Part shown: piece by piece, positions 1 through 8,723 of the stretch | Layout: each line of letters begins with the position of its first letter | How positions within the stretch are numbered: position 1 is the stretch's first letter | DNA from: Oscillospiraceae bacterium | GTDB lineage: Bacteria; Bacillota; Clostridia; Oscillospirales; Oscillospiraceae | Assembly: GCA_020025175.1 (NCBI GenBank) | Contig: JAHHSM010000001.1 | Span: 26,114-90,113 of the forward strand | Length of the DNA stretch: 64,000 nt | Direction of reading: 5' to 3' | Position numbers and translations under genes: made by a program | The notes under the pieces: model-generated | Seen by the model: the letters and a program-made list of their open reading frames with translations, nothing else | The model's database searches: none | What the model was told of the DNA's origin: nothing

Positions 1-645
1 GAAGCGCTGAAGGGAATTTTGAAAATTACAATTCTCATCGTAATCATTTACTTAAGCCTGAAAAACTTCTTGGGAGAAAGCTACAAATATTTATATACCG
101 ATATTAGTGCAGCCTGTGTGCATATGCTCGGTGTGGGACGCAACATGGTTGTGTGGATTGTTGTTGCGTTTGTGGCCCTTGCCGCTGGCGACTTTTTGTA
201 TCAGTGGTGGCATCATGAGCGTGAGCTGCGCATGAGTAAACAGGAAATCAAAGAAGAATACAAGCAAACAGAAGGCGATCCGCAGATCAAGGGTAAAATC
301 AAAGAGATGCAGCGCAGAAGAGCACAAAGCCGCATGATGCAGCAGGTGCCTGCTGCGGATGTGGTCATTCGAAACCCGACGCACTTTGCGGTTGCGCTGC
401 GGTATCGGCCGGATGTGGATGCGGCCCCGATCGTATTGGCGAAGGGACAGGATGAATTGGCGCTGAGGATTGTAAAAGTGGCAGAAGAGGCCGGCGTTAC
501 GGTGATGGAAAACGTACCGCTTGCACGGGCACTTTATGCCGGAGCAGAGCTGAATCAGGAAATTCCGCAGGAACTCTATGGTGCGGTAGCAGAAGTTCTG
601 GTTTACATCTTTAGGCTCAATGACGAAAAAAAGATTGTAAAATGA
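1..645 (+). CDS. flhB: Flagellar export apparatus protein FlhB, C-terminal part (5' truncated by window edge)
   Basis: The reading frame is open from base 1, so the gene begins outside the window. About 214 residues remain: the last membrane segment(s), the charged linker (HHERELRMSKQEIKEEYKQ) and the cytoplasmic FlhBc domain. The autocleavage motif NPTH is encoded at 373-384. In this family cleavage between Asn and Pro switches export from rod/hook to filament substrates. The C-terminus (IFRLNDEKKIVK) looks complete. It is followed after about 95 bases by flhA, its usual partner in the type III export gate. Identity is firm. A TTG at position 19 could be mistaken for a start but lies inside the protein. 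Confidence 0.95.
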   Translation, partial: EALKGILKITILIVIIYLSLKNFLGESYKYLYTDISAACVHMLGVGRNMVVWIVVAFVALAAGDFLYQWWHHERELRMSKQEIKEEYKQTEGDPQIKGKIKEMQRRRAQSRMMQQVPAADVVIRNPTHFAVALRYRPDVDAAPIVLAKGQDELALRIVKVAEEAGVTVMENVPLARALYAGAELNQEIPQELYGAVAEVLVYIFRLNDEKKIVK

Positions 646-739
646 AAAAGCAAAATGATGTGCGCACTGATGTGCGCATTTGATTAAAGGCAGGAGTGAA
701 TACCTGCGTGGTAATGCAAAGAAGTGGAGGAAACGGCGC

Positions 740-2842
740 ATGAAGCGAATTTTAAATAATACGGTATCGCTATGCGTAGTGGTGGTCGTTCTATTTCTGA
801 TTGTACCCCTGCCGACATTTATGTTGGACTTTTTGCTGATTGTCAATATCGGCCTTGCCATTATGATTTTGATGATCACTATGAATATATCAGAAGCACT
901 GGAATTTTCCATATTTCCATCGCTGCTGCTGGTAACGACGTTATTTCGACTAGGATTGAACGTGTCCAGTACACGATGGATCCTTTCCAACGGCGGTTAC
1001 GCCGGTGAAGTAATTCAAAACTTTGGTCAGCTGATTACAGGCGGCAATATCGTCATCGGTGTTGTCATCTTCCTGATTATCGTGTTGATTCAGTTTATTG
1101 TTATTACAAAAGGTGCAGAGCGTGTTGCGGAAGTTGCAGCGCGTTTTACATTGGACGCAATGCCCGGTAAGCAGATGGCAATTGACGCAGACCTTTCCTC
1201 CGGACTGATTACCGAGCAGGAGGCGCGTGAAAGACGTCATAAGATCCAGAAGGAAGCGGATTTCTACGGCGCTATGGACGGTGCTACAAAGATCGTCAAG
1301 GGCGATGCGGTCATGTCTTTGATCATCACATTAATTAACTTCGTTGGTGGTTTGATCATCGGTATGACCAGTGGAGGAGACTTTAACTCGGTTTTGACAA
1401 CCTATTCCATCGCAACCATCGGTGACGGTCTGGTTTCCCAGCTGCCTGCGCTGATGATTTCCACGGCAACCGGCATGATCGTTACACGTTCTGTTTCTGA
1501 GGGAAGCCTGAGCGTCGATGTGATAAAGCAGTTTTCCTCGCAGCCGCGTGCAATTATGGCAACCGGCGTGATTTTGCTGCTGCTGGCAGCGCTGCCGAGA
1601 ACGCCCCATATGGCACTGTTTGCCGGCGGCACGCTGCTCGTTGTCGGCGGATATATCGTTGGCAAACGTATGGAAAAGCAGCAGGCTGTGAAAACCGCGC
1701 AGGATCATCAGCAGGTTGAGAATCCTGAGATGGCCGCACCCAGCGAAAGCGACTACTTTAAGGATATCAACAATGTATATTCGCTGCTGAATGTGGAACC
1801 CATCGAAATGGAATTCGGCTACAGCTTGATCCCTTTGGTGGATGAAAGCCGCGGTGGTAAGATGATTAGTCGAATTGTTATTTTCCGACGCCAGTATGCA
1901 CAGGATATGGGCTTTGTATTTCCGTCCATTCGTTTGCACGATGCTGCTGCGCTGGGCACGAACCAGTATGTGATCCGCATCCGCGGTGAAGAAGTTGCGC
2001 GGGGCGAAATCCTCGTGGATTACTATCTGGCACTGGAGCCGGCAGCTCCGCTGGGAGAAATTGACGGCATTGAAACAATTGAACCTGCATACGGTATCCC
2101 ATCCCGTTGGATTTTGCCTGAAAATAAGGAAATGGCGGAGATCTATGGATACAATGTTATCGATCCACTTTCTGTGATGCTGACCCACTTATCTGAAACA
2201 GTCAAAAAACACGCCTATGAGCTGCTGAACCGCAGTGAGACGATACAGCTTGTGGAAAACTTAAAGAACAGCATGCCGGAATTGGTGGAGGAAGTGGTTC
2301 CCAAAGTCATTACCTATTCTACATTGGAAAAGGTGCTGCGCGGCTTGCTGAAAGAGGGGGTTCCCATCAAAGATATGGGATTGATCCTCGAAACGCTGGC
2401 AGATGCCCTTACCTCCGGACACGATATCGATAGCGCAGTGGAGCAGGTGCGCGGTGCATTGGCAAGAACCATCACACGCCGCTTCTGCCAGGATGGACAG
2501 CTGCGCGTGATTACACTGGATGCAGAGGTCGAGCGCAGAATTATTACTTCGCTGACACGCAATGAGCAGGGAACCTATCTGGCAATGGGTGCTGAATTGA
2601 TGCAGCAGACCATTGGACAGGTTGGAGAACATATGAAGAAGTTCCATGAATTGTCCCAGACACCGATTATTTTGGTCAGCCAGGTGATTCGCGGATACTT
2701 CAGCAAAATGATTACACAGTTTTATCCTGATGTTTACGTTTTGTCATTCAATGAAGTGACAAGTAATGTACAAATTCAGGCAATCGGTAATGTGACCATG
2801 GAAGGGCCTAAGCAGTCTGAGCAAAGGTCGGTGAGTTCATGA
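740..2842 (+). CDS. flhA: Flagellar export gate protein FlhA
   Basis: 700 residues, the usual FlhA length. The N-terminal half has about eight membrane helices starting VSLCVVVVVLFLIVPLP. The cytoplasmic FHIPEP signature is present (RFTLDAMPGKQMAIDADL, then TEQEARERR). The soluble C-terminal domain is complete. I place the start at 740 because GTGGAGGAAA lies just upstream; the upstream in-frame ATG at 680 would add a basic, non-family extension. It forms the nonameric export gate with FlhB. The stop overlaps the fliA start in an ATGA at 2839-2842, implying translational coupling. The flhF and flhG genes that usually follow flhA in Bacillota are absent here. Confidence 0.96.
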   Translation: MKRILNNTVSLCVVVVVLFLIVPLPTFMLDFLLIVNIGLAIMILMITMNISEALEFSIFPSLLLVTTLFRLGLNVSSTRWILSNGGYAGEVIQNFGQLITGGNIVIGVVIFLIIVLIQFIVITKGAERVAEVAARFTLDAMPGKQMAIDADLSSGLITEQEARERRHKIQKEADFYGAMDGATKIVKGDAVMSLIITLINFVGGLIIGMTSGGDFNSVLTTYSIATIGDGLVSQLPALMISTATGMIVTRSVSEGSLSVDVIKQFSSQPRAIMATGVILLLLAALPRTPHMALFAGGTLLVVGGYIVGKRMEKQQAVKTAQDHQQVENPEMAAPSESDYFKDINNVYSLLNVEPIEMEFGYSLIPLVDESRGGKMISRIVIFRRQYAQDMGFVFPSIRLHDAAALGTNQYVIRIRGEEVARGEILVDYYLALEPAAPLGEIDGIETIEPAYGIPSRWILPENKEMAEIYGYNVIDPLSVMLTHLSETVKKHAYELLNRSETIQLVENLKNSMPELVEEVVPKVITYSTLEKVLRGLLKEGVPIKDMGLILETLADALTSGHDIDSAVEQVRGALARTITRRFCQDGQLRVITLDAEVERRIITSLTRNEQGTYLAMGAELMQQTIGQVGEHMKKFHELSQTPIILVSQVIRGYFSKMITQFYPDVYVLSFNEVTSNVQIQAIGNVTMEGPKQSEQRSVSS

Positions 2843-3699
2843 ATGATACAGTAAACGCTCCCAAGGAGAATGCAGCAGCGGCTGATACTACAGCGCTGGA
2901 TACCATGGAACTGCTGGCCCTCTATAAAAAGACCGGCGATGAGCAGATTAAATGGGAAATCGTCCTTCGCTATGAGGATATTGTTAAATATGTTGCTATG
3001 CAGGCACGGGGAATTTACAGCGGCTTTGCACAGGTGGAAGATATCATCAATGAGGGGCTTATCACACTGCTGAAGGCGATTGATAAATTCGATTTGACAC
3101 AGGGTGTTAAATTTGAAACTTATGTATCAAAGCGCATTCGTGGAATGATCATCGATCTTGCACGAAGGCAGGACTGGGTACCCAGAACAGTGCGCAAACG
3201 TGCGAAAGAAATTGATGAGGCGACCGCAGAATTATCCAATGAGCTTGGAAGATATCCCACAAGCGGAGAAATGGCTGCGTACTTAAATATTACAGAAGAG
3301 CGGTACCAGAAGGATTTGTCCTGTATTGCAATGAATCATTTGATTTCACTGGAATCGTTGATTGATACGGGAGAAACAGAAAGTCCCCGTTTTGAGGTGG
3401 CGTCAAAGGACAGCAGCAGTATGCCGGATGCTGTTTTGGAAGAGCGGGAGCATACGGAGGTTTTGGCACGGGCTATCAGCCATTTGCAGGAAAATGAGCA
3501 GATCGTACTCTCCCTCTATTATGTCGAAAATCTGCTTTTAAAAGATATTGCGCAGATTATGAATATCAGCGAGCCTCGCGTATCACAAATTCATACGCGG
3601 GCGATCAGTAAACTCAGAAAAGAATTAAAAAACTATTATGATATAACAGAAGAACCCGCAAAAATCAGAGAGAGAAAGAAAGGTGTAGGAGATGTTTAA
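2839..3699 (+). CDS. fliA: RNA polymerase sigma-28 factor (FliA/SigD family)
   Basis: 286 residues with the sigma-70 regions in order: region 2 (YEDIVKYVAMQARG, then the FDLTQGVKFETYVSKRIRG core), region 3 (RRQDWVPRTVRKRAKEIDEA), region 4 helix-turn-helix near the end (LKDIAQIMNISEPRVSQIHTRA). The RRQDWVPR-type segment is characteristic of the flagellar SigD/FliA group. It would direct transcription of late flagellar, chemotaxis and autolysin genes. The start ATG overlaps the flhA stop, and the 3' end overlaps the next gene by 8 bases, so it sits fully inside the operon. Confident in family; the regulon is inferred. Confidence 0.93.
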   Translation: MNDTVNAPKENAAAADTTALDTMELLALYKKTGDEQIKWEIVLRYEDIVKYVAMQARGIYSGFAQVEDIINEGLITLLKAIDKFDLTQGVKFETYVSKRIRGMIIDLARRQDWVPRTVRKRAKEIDEATAELSNELGRYPTSGEMAAYLNITEERYQKDLSCIAMNHLISLESLIDTGETESPRFEVASKDSSSMPDAVLEEREHTEVLARAISHLQENEQIVLSLYYVENLLLKDIAQIMNISEPRVSQIHTRAISKLRKELKNYYDITEEPAKIRERKKGVGDV

Positions 3700-4441
3700 G
3701 GGATTTTATAATCTGACATCCGGCGTATTAACGCATCAACGCAATTTGAATGTGGTTGCAAACAATATGACAAACATTTCTACTCCCGGCTACAAGCAGG
3801 ATCGTTATACTGCAACGACTTTTGACGAGGTCATATTTAGCAGAGTGGGAAACAAAGACAGTCAGGGCACAGAAATTGGTACACAAAGCTATATCCGCGC
3901 AACCAGCGACATTGACACAGATTTTACGCAGGGTGTTTTGGAGCCCACGGGACTTCCGCTGGACTTTGCAATCAATGGGGAGGGCTTTTTTGCCGTGCAG
4001 GATGCAAACGGTGAAGTTGCCTATACGCGAAGCGGAAACTTTTCACTGGATGATGAAGGCTACCTGTGCCTGCCTGGATATGGGCGTGTCTTAAATCCGC
4101 AGGGCGGCACAATTCAGCTCGGAACTGATAAGATTCATGCGGACAAGCAGGGCATTATCTATTACGATGAAGGCGGAACCCTGGGGCAGGTCGGTATTTA
4201 TACCTTTGCAGATAATGCGGCACTGGACCGCAACCTACAGGGACTGTTTACCGGAGCAGGTGCGCAGGCAGCAGTAGCCGGTGAAATGCTCAATGGCTAT
4301 GTGGAACGGTCGAATACGGATATCATAAAGCAAATGACCGATATGATTACATACCAACGATCTCTGCAAAGTGCAGCACAGGCAATGAAAATGTACGACA
4401 GTTTGATGACGAAAGCTACCAACGATGTTGGTCGTCTGTAA
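3692..4441 (+). CDS. Flagellar rod/hook protein of the FlgG family (FlhO-like)
   Basis: 249 residues. The N-terminal rod signature is present (LTHQRNLNVVANNMTNISTPGYKQ), followed by the D1 motif INGEGFFAVQ and the C-terminal helix (MTDMITYQRSLQSAAQAMKMYDS). Two such genes in tandem match the flhO-flhP arrangement of Bacillus-type operons, so this is probably the FlhO equivalent, a distal-rod component. FlgF or FlgG proper cannot be excluded from sequence alone. The start overlaps the end of fliA; GTAGGAG precedes it. Confidence 0.88.
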   Translation: MFKGFYNLTSGVLTHQRNLNVVANNMTNISTPGYKQDRYTATTFDEVIFSRVGNKDSQGTEIGTQSYIRATSDIDTDFTQGVLEPTGLPLDFAINGEGFFAVQDANGEVAYTRSGNFSLDDEGYLCLPGYGRVLNPQGGTIQLGTDKIHADKQGIIYYDEGGTLGQVGIYTFADNAALDRNLQGLFTGAGAQAAVAGEMLNGYVERSNTDIIKQMTDMITYQRSLQSAAQAMKMYDSLMTKATNDVGRL

Positions 4442-4456
4442 GGAGATGTGCAGTAT

Positions 4457-5203
4457 ATGAATCAATCCTTTTACATAGGTACAGTAGGTGCCCAGCAGCA
4501 GCAAAGAAGTCTGAATGTTACCGGTAATAATATTTCTAATGTGAACAGCTATGGGTTTAAAGGCGAACTCAGCCGCTTCAGCAGCTTGATGTATCACAAT
4601 GTGCGAACAGCCGGAGGAACGGACGCCAAGTCCGGCAGCGGTGCTGGTGTCTGGGGAACAGACACCAATTTCCGTACCGGTGCAGCTGCACAAACCGGAA
4701 GAAGTCAGGATTATATGATTGAGGGAAATGGCTTTTTTGCGCTGGTCGATCCTGCTACAAATGAAATTTCTTTCACACGCAAGGGTGCTTTTTCTATGGC
4801 ATCACTGGAACGGCCTACAGGGGAAGTGGATGAAACGGGGCAGTTAAAAACAGATTTGTTCTATTATTTATCTGATGGCAACGGCCGCTTTGTTTTGGGG
4901 GCAGACGGTGATATGCTTCCAATGAGCGATCCCAACGAAAAACAAAATGTGGGAATTTTTGACTATGCCAATTATAATGGTATGGAACATATTGACGGCA
5001 CAAGATTCCGCCCGATCAATAAGAACGGTGACCTTACATTTGGTACAGGCAAGCTTGTGCAGGGGGCCTTGGAAATGTCTAATGTAGATCTTGCGGAAGA
5101 AATGACTAAGGTAATTGAGGCACAGCGTGCCTACAGTATGGCGCTGAAAATGGTGACAACCTCGGATGAGATTGAATCCACAATCAATAGTTTGCGCGGT
5201 TAA
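4457..5203 (+). CDS. Flagellar rod/hook protein of the FlgG family (FlhP-like)
   Basis: 248 residues. The N-terminus (VGAQQQQRSLNVTGNNISNVNSYGFKG) and central IEGNGFFALV are family hallmarks. The C-terminus (MTKVIEAQRAYSMALKMV) is the rod/hook coiled-coil helix. The start is ATG 4457, about 11 bases after AAGGAG; the GTG at 4448 lies too close to that site. It is the tandem partner of the preceding gene and is exported through FlhA/FlhB to build the rod or the rod-hook junction. The middle carries an insertion rich in polar residues (ERPTGEVDETGQLKTD), common in this group. Confidence 0.88.
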   Translation: MNQSFYIGTVGAQQQQRSLNVTGNNISNVNSYGFKGELSRFSSLMYHNVRTAGGTDAKSGSGAGVWGTDTNFRTGAAAQTGRSQDYMIEGNGFFALVDPATNEISFTRKGAFSMASLERPTGEVDETGQLKTDLFYYLSDGNGRFVLGADGDMLPMSDPNEKQNVGIFDYANYNGMEHIDGTRFRPINKNGDLTFGTGKLVQGALEMSNVDLAEEMTKVIEAQRAYSMALKMVTTSDEIESTINSLRG

Positions 5204-5222
5204 GAGAGGCTGAGAAACAGGA

Positions 5223-5846
5223 ATGAAAGATTACGATGAATTGAACTCGTTGGAACTGGATACGTTGAAAGAAATCGGCAGTATCGGAACAGGAAATGCT
5301 GCAACAGCACTTTCAGAGCTGATTGGGCAGCAGGTTCGTATTCAGGAGCCAGAAGTGCGTATTATGGGTTATAATGAGGCTATTGAGTGGATTGGCGGAC
5401 CGGAAGAAATTACCGCCGGTGTTCTGGTGCGGTTGAGTGGTCAGATCAATGGTATTATGCTTTCTGTTCAAAAGCTGGATTTTGTAAACTTAATTTTGAA
5501 AAGTATGATGGGAAAAGATGTGGAGGACTATTTTGGCCTTCGCGAGATGGAAAGTTCTGCCTTGATTGAAGTTGGAAATATTATGATTTCTACATTTATC
5601 AATGCGCTCACAGGTTTGGCAAGCATTCAAGTGGATTTGACAGTTCCTGCATTTACTGTAGACATGCAGGGCGCAATTATGGCAGTTCCCATGGCAGCAT
5701 ACGGAGGACAGTCCAATTATATTATGACAATTGGCGGAAAATTTGTTTGTAATGGAGTAGAGGTACCTTGCCGACTGCTGATGTCACCTGATATTCGGTC
5801 GTTGGAATTTTTATTAAGAAAGTTGGGCGTTGATGGCGGAAATTAA
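5223..5846 (+). CDS. cheC: CheY-P phosphatase CheC
   Basis: 207 residues of the CheC/CheX/FliY phosphatase family. CheC normally has two pseudo-symmetric D/S-X3-E-X2-N-X22-P active sites. The second is intact (E116, N119 in ALIEVGN). The first reads KEIGS, with E17 kept but Ser20 where Asn is expected; the downstream Pro43 spacing is preserved. This suggests only one working site. CheC dephosphorylates CheY-P and binds CheD in the Bacillus-type adaptation circuit. The 3' end overlaps cheD by 14 bases, consistent with 1:1 expression of the complex. Confidence 0.93.
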   Translation: MKDYDELNSLELDTLKEIGSIGTGNAATALSELIGQQVRIQEPEVRIMGYNEAIEWIGGPEEITAGVLVRLSGQINGIMLSVQKLDFVNLILKSMMGKDVEDYFGLREMESSALIEVGNIMISTFINALTGLASIQVDLTVPAFTVDMQGAIMAVPMAAYGGQSNYIMTIGGKFVCNGVEVPCRLLMSPDIRSLEFLLRKLGVDGGN

Positions 5847-6324
5847 AGATGATAAGCTCATCATCGGCATTGCGGACATGAAAATGGCAAGAGGCACTGG
5901 AATGCTGGTGACGTATGCTTTGGGATCATGCGTAGGCATCTGTCTGTATGATCAAAAAGTGAAGATTGGTGCGCTTATCCATATTATGTTACCGCTGAAT
6001 ATGGAAACAGGACGCACAAGCAAAATGAAATATGCCGACACAGGCATCAGTGAAACGGTTAAAATGATGGAAGCAAAAGGTGCATCCAGATCAAGATTGA
6101 CAGCAAAAATTGCCGGCGGAGCAAAAATGTTTGAAATTTCCGGTGGCACATTTGGGAATATTGGACAGCGCAATATTGAGAGCGTACGTCTTATCCTGAA
6201 GAGAGAGGGGATCAAGCTGCTGAAAGAAGAAACCGGCGGAACGATTGCCCGTACATTGCTGTTTGATGTATCAAGCGGTATGGCGTGTGTGCGCTGCCAC
6301 GGAAAACCAGATCTGATTATTTGA
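5833..6324 (+). CDS. cheD: Chemoreceptor glutamine deamidase CheD
   Basis: 163 residues. The catalytic triad context is visible: ALGSCVGICLYD (nucleophile Cys), GALIHIMLP (His), and a conserved Thr segment downstream. GTFGNIGQRNIE and GGAKMF are family motifs. CheD deamidates receptor glutamines and is titrated by CheC. The start is ATG 5833, inside the end of cheC; the TTG at 5830 is an alternative of one residue. Identity is firm. Confidence 0.95.
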   Translation: MAEIKDDKLIIGIADMKMARGTGMLVTYALGSCVGICLYDQKVKIGALIHIMLPLNMETGRTSKMKYADTGISETVKMMEAKGASRSRLTAKIAGGAKMFEISGGTFGNIGQRNIESVRLILKREGIKLLKEETGGTIARTLLFDVSSGMACVRCHGKPDLII

Positions 6325-6347
6325 AATCTTGGAAGGAGTGAGCAAAG

Positions 6348-7274
6348 GTGTTAGGAGAAGATAAAAGCGGAATTCTTTTGGAATCCGGAACGAATGAAAT
6401 TGAGGTCATGGAATTTACCATTCAAGACAGTCTCTATGGCATTAATGTTGCTAAGGTGAAGGAGATTCTTGTTTCCGCGCCGGTGAAGCCCATGCCTCAT
6501 TCCCATCCTGCTGTGGAGGGAATTTTCAAGCCACGCGATGTTGTTTTAACGGTCGTGGATCTCCCCAAATATTTATCCCGTGTGGAATGCGAAAAAAAGC
6601 CGAAAGATCTGTTTATCGTAACGGAATTTAATAAGATGAATATTGCATTCCGCGTTCATTCGGTGGTGGGGATCAGCCGTATTTCATGGAAAGATATTCA
6701 AAAGCCGGATAAGACTGTATCCGGTGGTGCAGAGGGCGTTGCAACCGGTATTGCACAGTGCGGAAAAGATCTGGTCACGATTCTGGACTTTGAGAAGATC
6801 ATTGCAGAAATCGCTCCCGAAACAACGATTCAGATGTCTGAGATTGATCAGCTTGGTCATAGAGATCGCAGCGATGCGGCCATTCTTGTGGCGGAAGATT
6901 CGATTCTGCTGAGCAAAATGATTGAGGAAGCACTGCATAAATCCGGTTATGTGAACACAAAGATGTTTCAGAATGGACAGGAGCTGTGGGATTATATAGA
7001 CAGCTTGCGTGATGATAAGTTCCTGCATGAAAAAGCATCCTTGATTATCACTGATATTGAGATGCCGCAGATGGATGGACACCATTTGGTAAAGCGCATT
7101 AAAACAGATAAAAACCTTATGCGTATCCCAACCATTATTTTCTCTTCACTGATTACAGAGGAGATGCGTGTCAAAGGCAAAGAACTGGGCGCTGATGAGC
7201 AATTGAGCAAACCGGAAATTGGACATCTGGTTCAAGTGGTTGATCATTTGCTGGCATCCTGTAAGGGTGTATAA
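6348..7274 (+). CDS. cheV: Chemotaxis coupling protein CheV (CheW domain plus receiver domain)
   Basis: 308 residues. Residues about 15-160 are a CheW-like coupling domain (VMEFTIQDSLYGINVAKVKEI). Residues about 175-305 are a response-regulator receiver with VAEDS, phospho-acceptor ITDIEMPQMDG and SKPE lysine. The protein links receptors to CheA and tunes kinase activity when phosphorylated. The start is GTG 6348, seven bases after AAGGAGTG. CheA, CheB, CheR, CheW and CheY are not in the window and are presumably upstream or elsewhere. Confidence 0.93.
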   Translation: MLGEDKSGILLESGTNEIEVMEFTIQDSLYGINVAKVKEILVSAPVKPMPHSHPAVEGIFKPRDVVLTVVDLPKYLSRVECEKKPKDLFIVTEFNKMNIAFRVHSVVGISRISWKDIQKPDKTVSGGAEGVATGIAQCGKDLVTILDFEKIIAEIAPETTIQMSEIDQLGHRDRSDAAILVAEDSILLSKMIEEALHKSGYVNTKMFQNGQELWDYIDSLRDDKFLHEKASLIITDIEMPQMDGHHLVKRIKTDKNLMRIPTIIFSSLITEEMRVKGKELGADEQLSKPEIGHLVQVVDHLLASCKGV

Positions 7275-7291
7275 ACTAGGGAGGGAACCAT

Positions 7292-8578
7292 ATGAGCAGC
7301 AAATATATTGTCCGACAGCCTATTAAGGACGCAGAAAATACCGTTATTGGCCATGAAATTCTTTATCACGGAGAAAATCAGGCGTTTACAACAGAAGTTA
7401 AAACTGAGAATGAATATGCTGCGGCAGATACCATCTATAATTTTTTAACAAATGATGGCGGTAAGGCGCTGAAGGGCAAACTGAATTTTATGACCTTTAC
7501 AACAATGCTGCTGATGAAGAAAACTCCGCGCCTGTTTGATAAGTCAGAGTTAGTCATTCAGATTGATGACAGTGTTATTATTCATCCGCTCTCTATGCAC
7601 TTTGTCAACATGTTTGCAAAGGAAGGGTATAAAATTGCGGTCAACGAGTTCCAGTTTGCGCCGCGTTACTTATCACTGCTGGATACGACTGATTACATCA
7701 AAGTGAATATCAGCACAACGCAGCCTGATGCGTTGCGTAATATCGTTGAGATCGCGCACAGTATGCACAAAAAATGTATTGTTACCAATATTGAAACATC
7801 TGAGCAGCATGAATTGGCATGCAGCTTGAAAGTGGATGGGTTTGAAGGTCCCTTTGTGGCAGGAAAGCTAAAGACAAAGGCACACAGCAGTGCCTATCTG
7901 CAAAGCAACTTCTTCCGGCTGATGGTTGCGGTGACCAAAGACGAGCCTGATGTGGATGAAATCGAGCAGTTGATTTCTATGGATGCAAGCTTGAGCTTTG
8001 GATTGCTGAAAATGGCAAACTCTGCATATTTCGCATTGCGTCATCGTGCCACAACCATTCATCAGGCAATTATGACCCTGGGTCTTGGTCAGCTGAAGCA
8101 ATGGATCTACCTGCTTAGTGCCAGCCTTGTGGATAGTACAGTAGATGCTGCGAGCGAGGAATTTTTGAAATTGTCCTTCATGCGCGCGAATTTTTGCAGT
8201 GAGCTGATGAAATACGCAGAGGATATGCCGATTTCCCGTTCGGAAGCATATTTGCTGGGTATGTTCTCTACGCTGAACCATTTGATCGATGCGCCGATGG
8301 AAGAAATTCTGGAAGAAGTGCCTGTGGCGGATGAAGTGAAAGCAGCCCTGATTCATCAGGAAGGAAGATGCGGTATGTTGTATAAGCTGGTGCTTGCGTA
8401 TGAAGCAGCAGATTGGGATTCAATCAATAGCTATGCTGCGGAGCTGGGAATTCCGGATCAGGTGCTGACCAGTGTGTACTTCCTGTGTATCGAGAATGTG
8501 AATGCACTGTGGGATCAATTGACAAAAGCTTCGCCCAAACAATTGGTGGAGGAAGGCGCGTCTGTGCCTCAAATGTAA
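7292..8578 (+). CDS. EAL-HDOD two-domain signalling protein (YuxH-like)
   Basis: 428 residues. The N-terminal half resembles an EAL domain (VRQPIKDAENTVIGHEILYHG), but the E-A/V-L signature is replaced by HEILY and the metal-binding acidic residues are not evident, so it is probably catalytically dead. Residues about 210-400 form an HDOD domain (LISMDASLSFGLLKMANSA, IHQAIMTLGLGQLKQWIY). Such proteins act as signalling scaffolds, often beside c-di-GMP or motility genes. It is the last gene of the motility operon (17 bases after cheV) and is followed by a strong terminator. Exact role unknown. Confidence 0.85.
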   Translation: MSSKYIVRQPIKDAENTVIGHEILYHGENQAFTTEVKTENEYAAADTIYNFLTNDGGKALKGKLNFMTFTTMLLMKKTPRLFDKSELVIQIDDSVIIHPLSMHFVNMFAKEGYKIAVNEFQFAPRYLSLLDTTDYIKVNISTTQPDALRNIVEIAHSMHKKCIVTNIETSEQHELACSLKVDGFEGPFVAGKLKTKAHSSAYLQSNFFRLMVAVTKDEPDVDEIEQLISMDASLSFGLLKMANSAYFALRHRATTIHQAIMTLGLGQLKQWIYLLSASLVDSTVDAASEEFLKLSFMRANFCSELMKYAEDMPISRSEAYLLGMFSTLNHLIDAPMEEILEEVPVADEVKAALIHQEGRCGMLYKLVLAYEAADWDSINSYAAELGIPDQVLTSVYFLCIENVNALWDQLTKASPKQLVEEGASVPQM

Positions 8579-8618
8579 ACCATGTTTGTGTGCGAGGGTT
8601 CAATAGTTTTTCAATAAT

Positions 8619-8659
8619 AAAGGATGTGGGAGCATTTTATCAATGCTCCCACATCCTTT
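8619..8659. terminator. Terminator hairpin between convergent genes
   Basis: Perfect 18-bp inverted repeat (arms 8619-8636 and 8642-8659, 5-base loop). It lies between the end of the motility operon (8578, +) and the end of the FAD oxidoreductase gene (8724, -). U-tracts are short on both sides, but position and stem strength suggest bidirectional use. Confidence 0.8.
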
Positions 8660-8723
8660 CAGCGTTTATTTCTATTGCGTTGTCAGCAATAGAGCAAGGG
8701 TTGGTATATGGAATATAGTCTAA

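Noticed and set aside
655..682. Short repeat/hairpin TGCGCA...TGCGCA between flhB and flhA
   Set aside because: Only a 6-bp stem with no T-tract; not convincing as a terminator or regulatory element.
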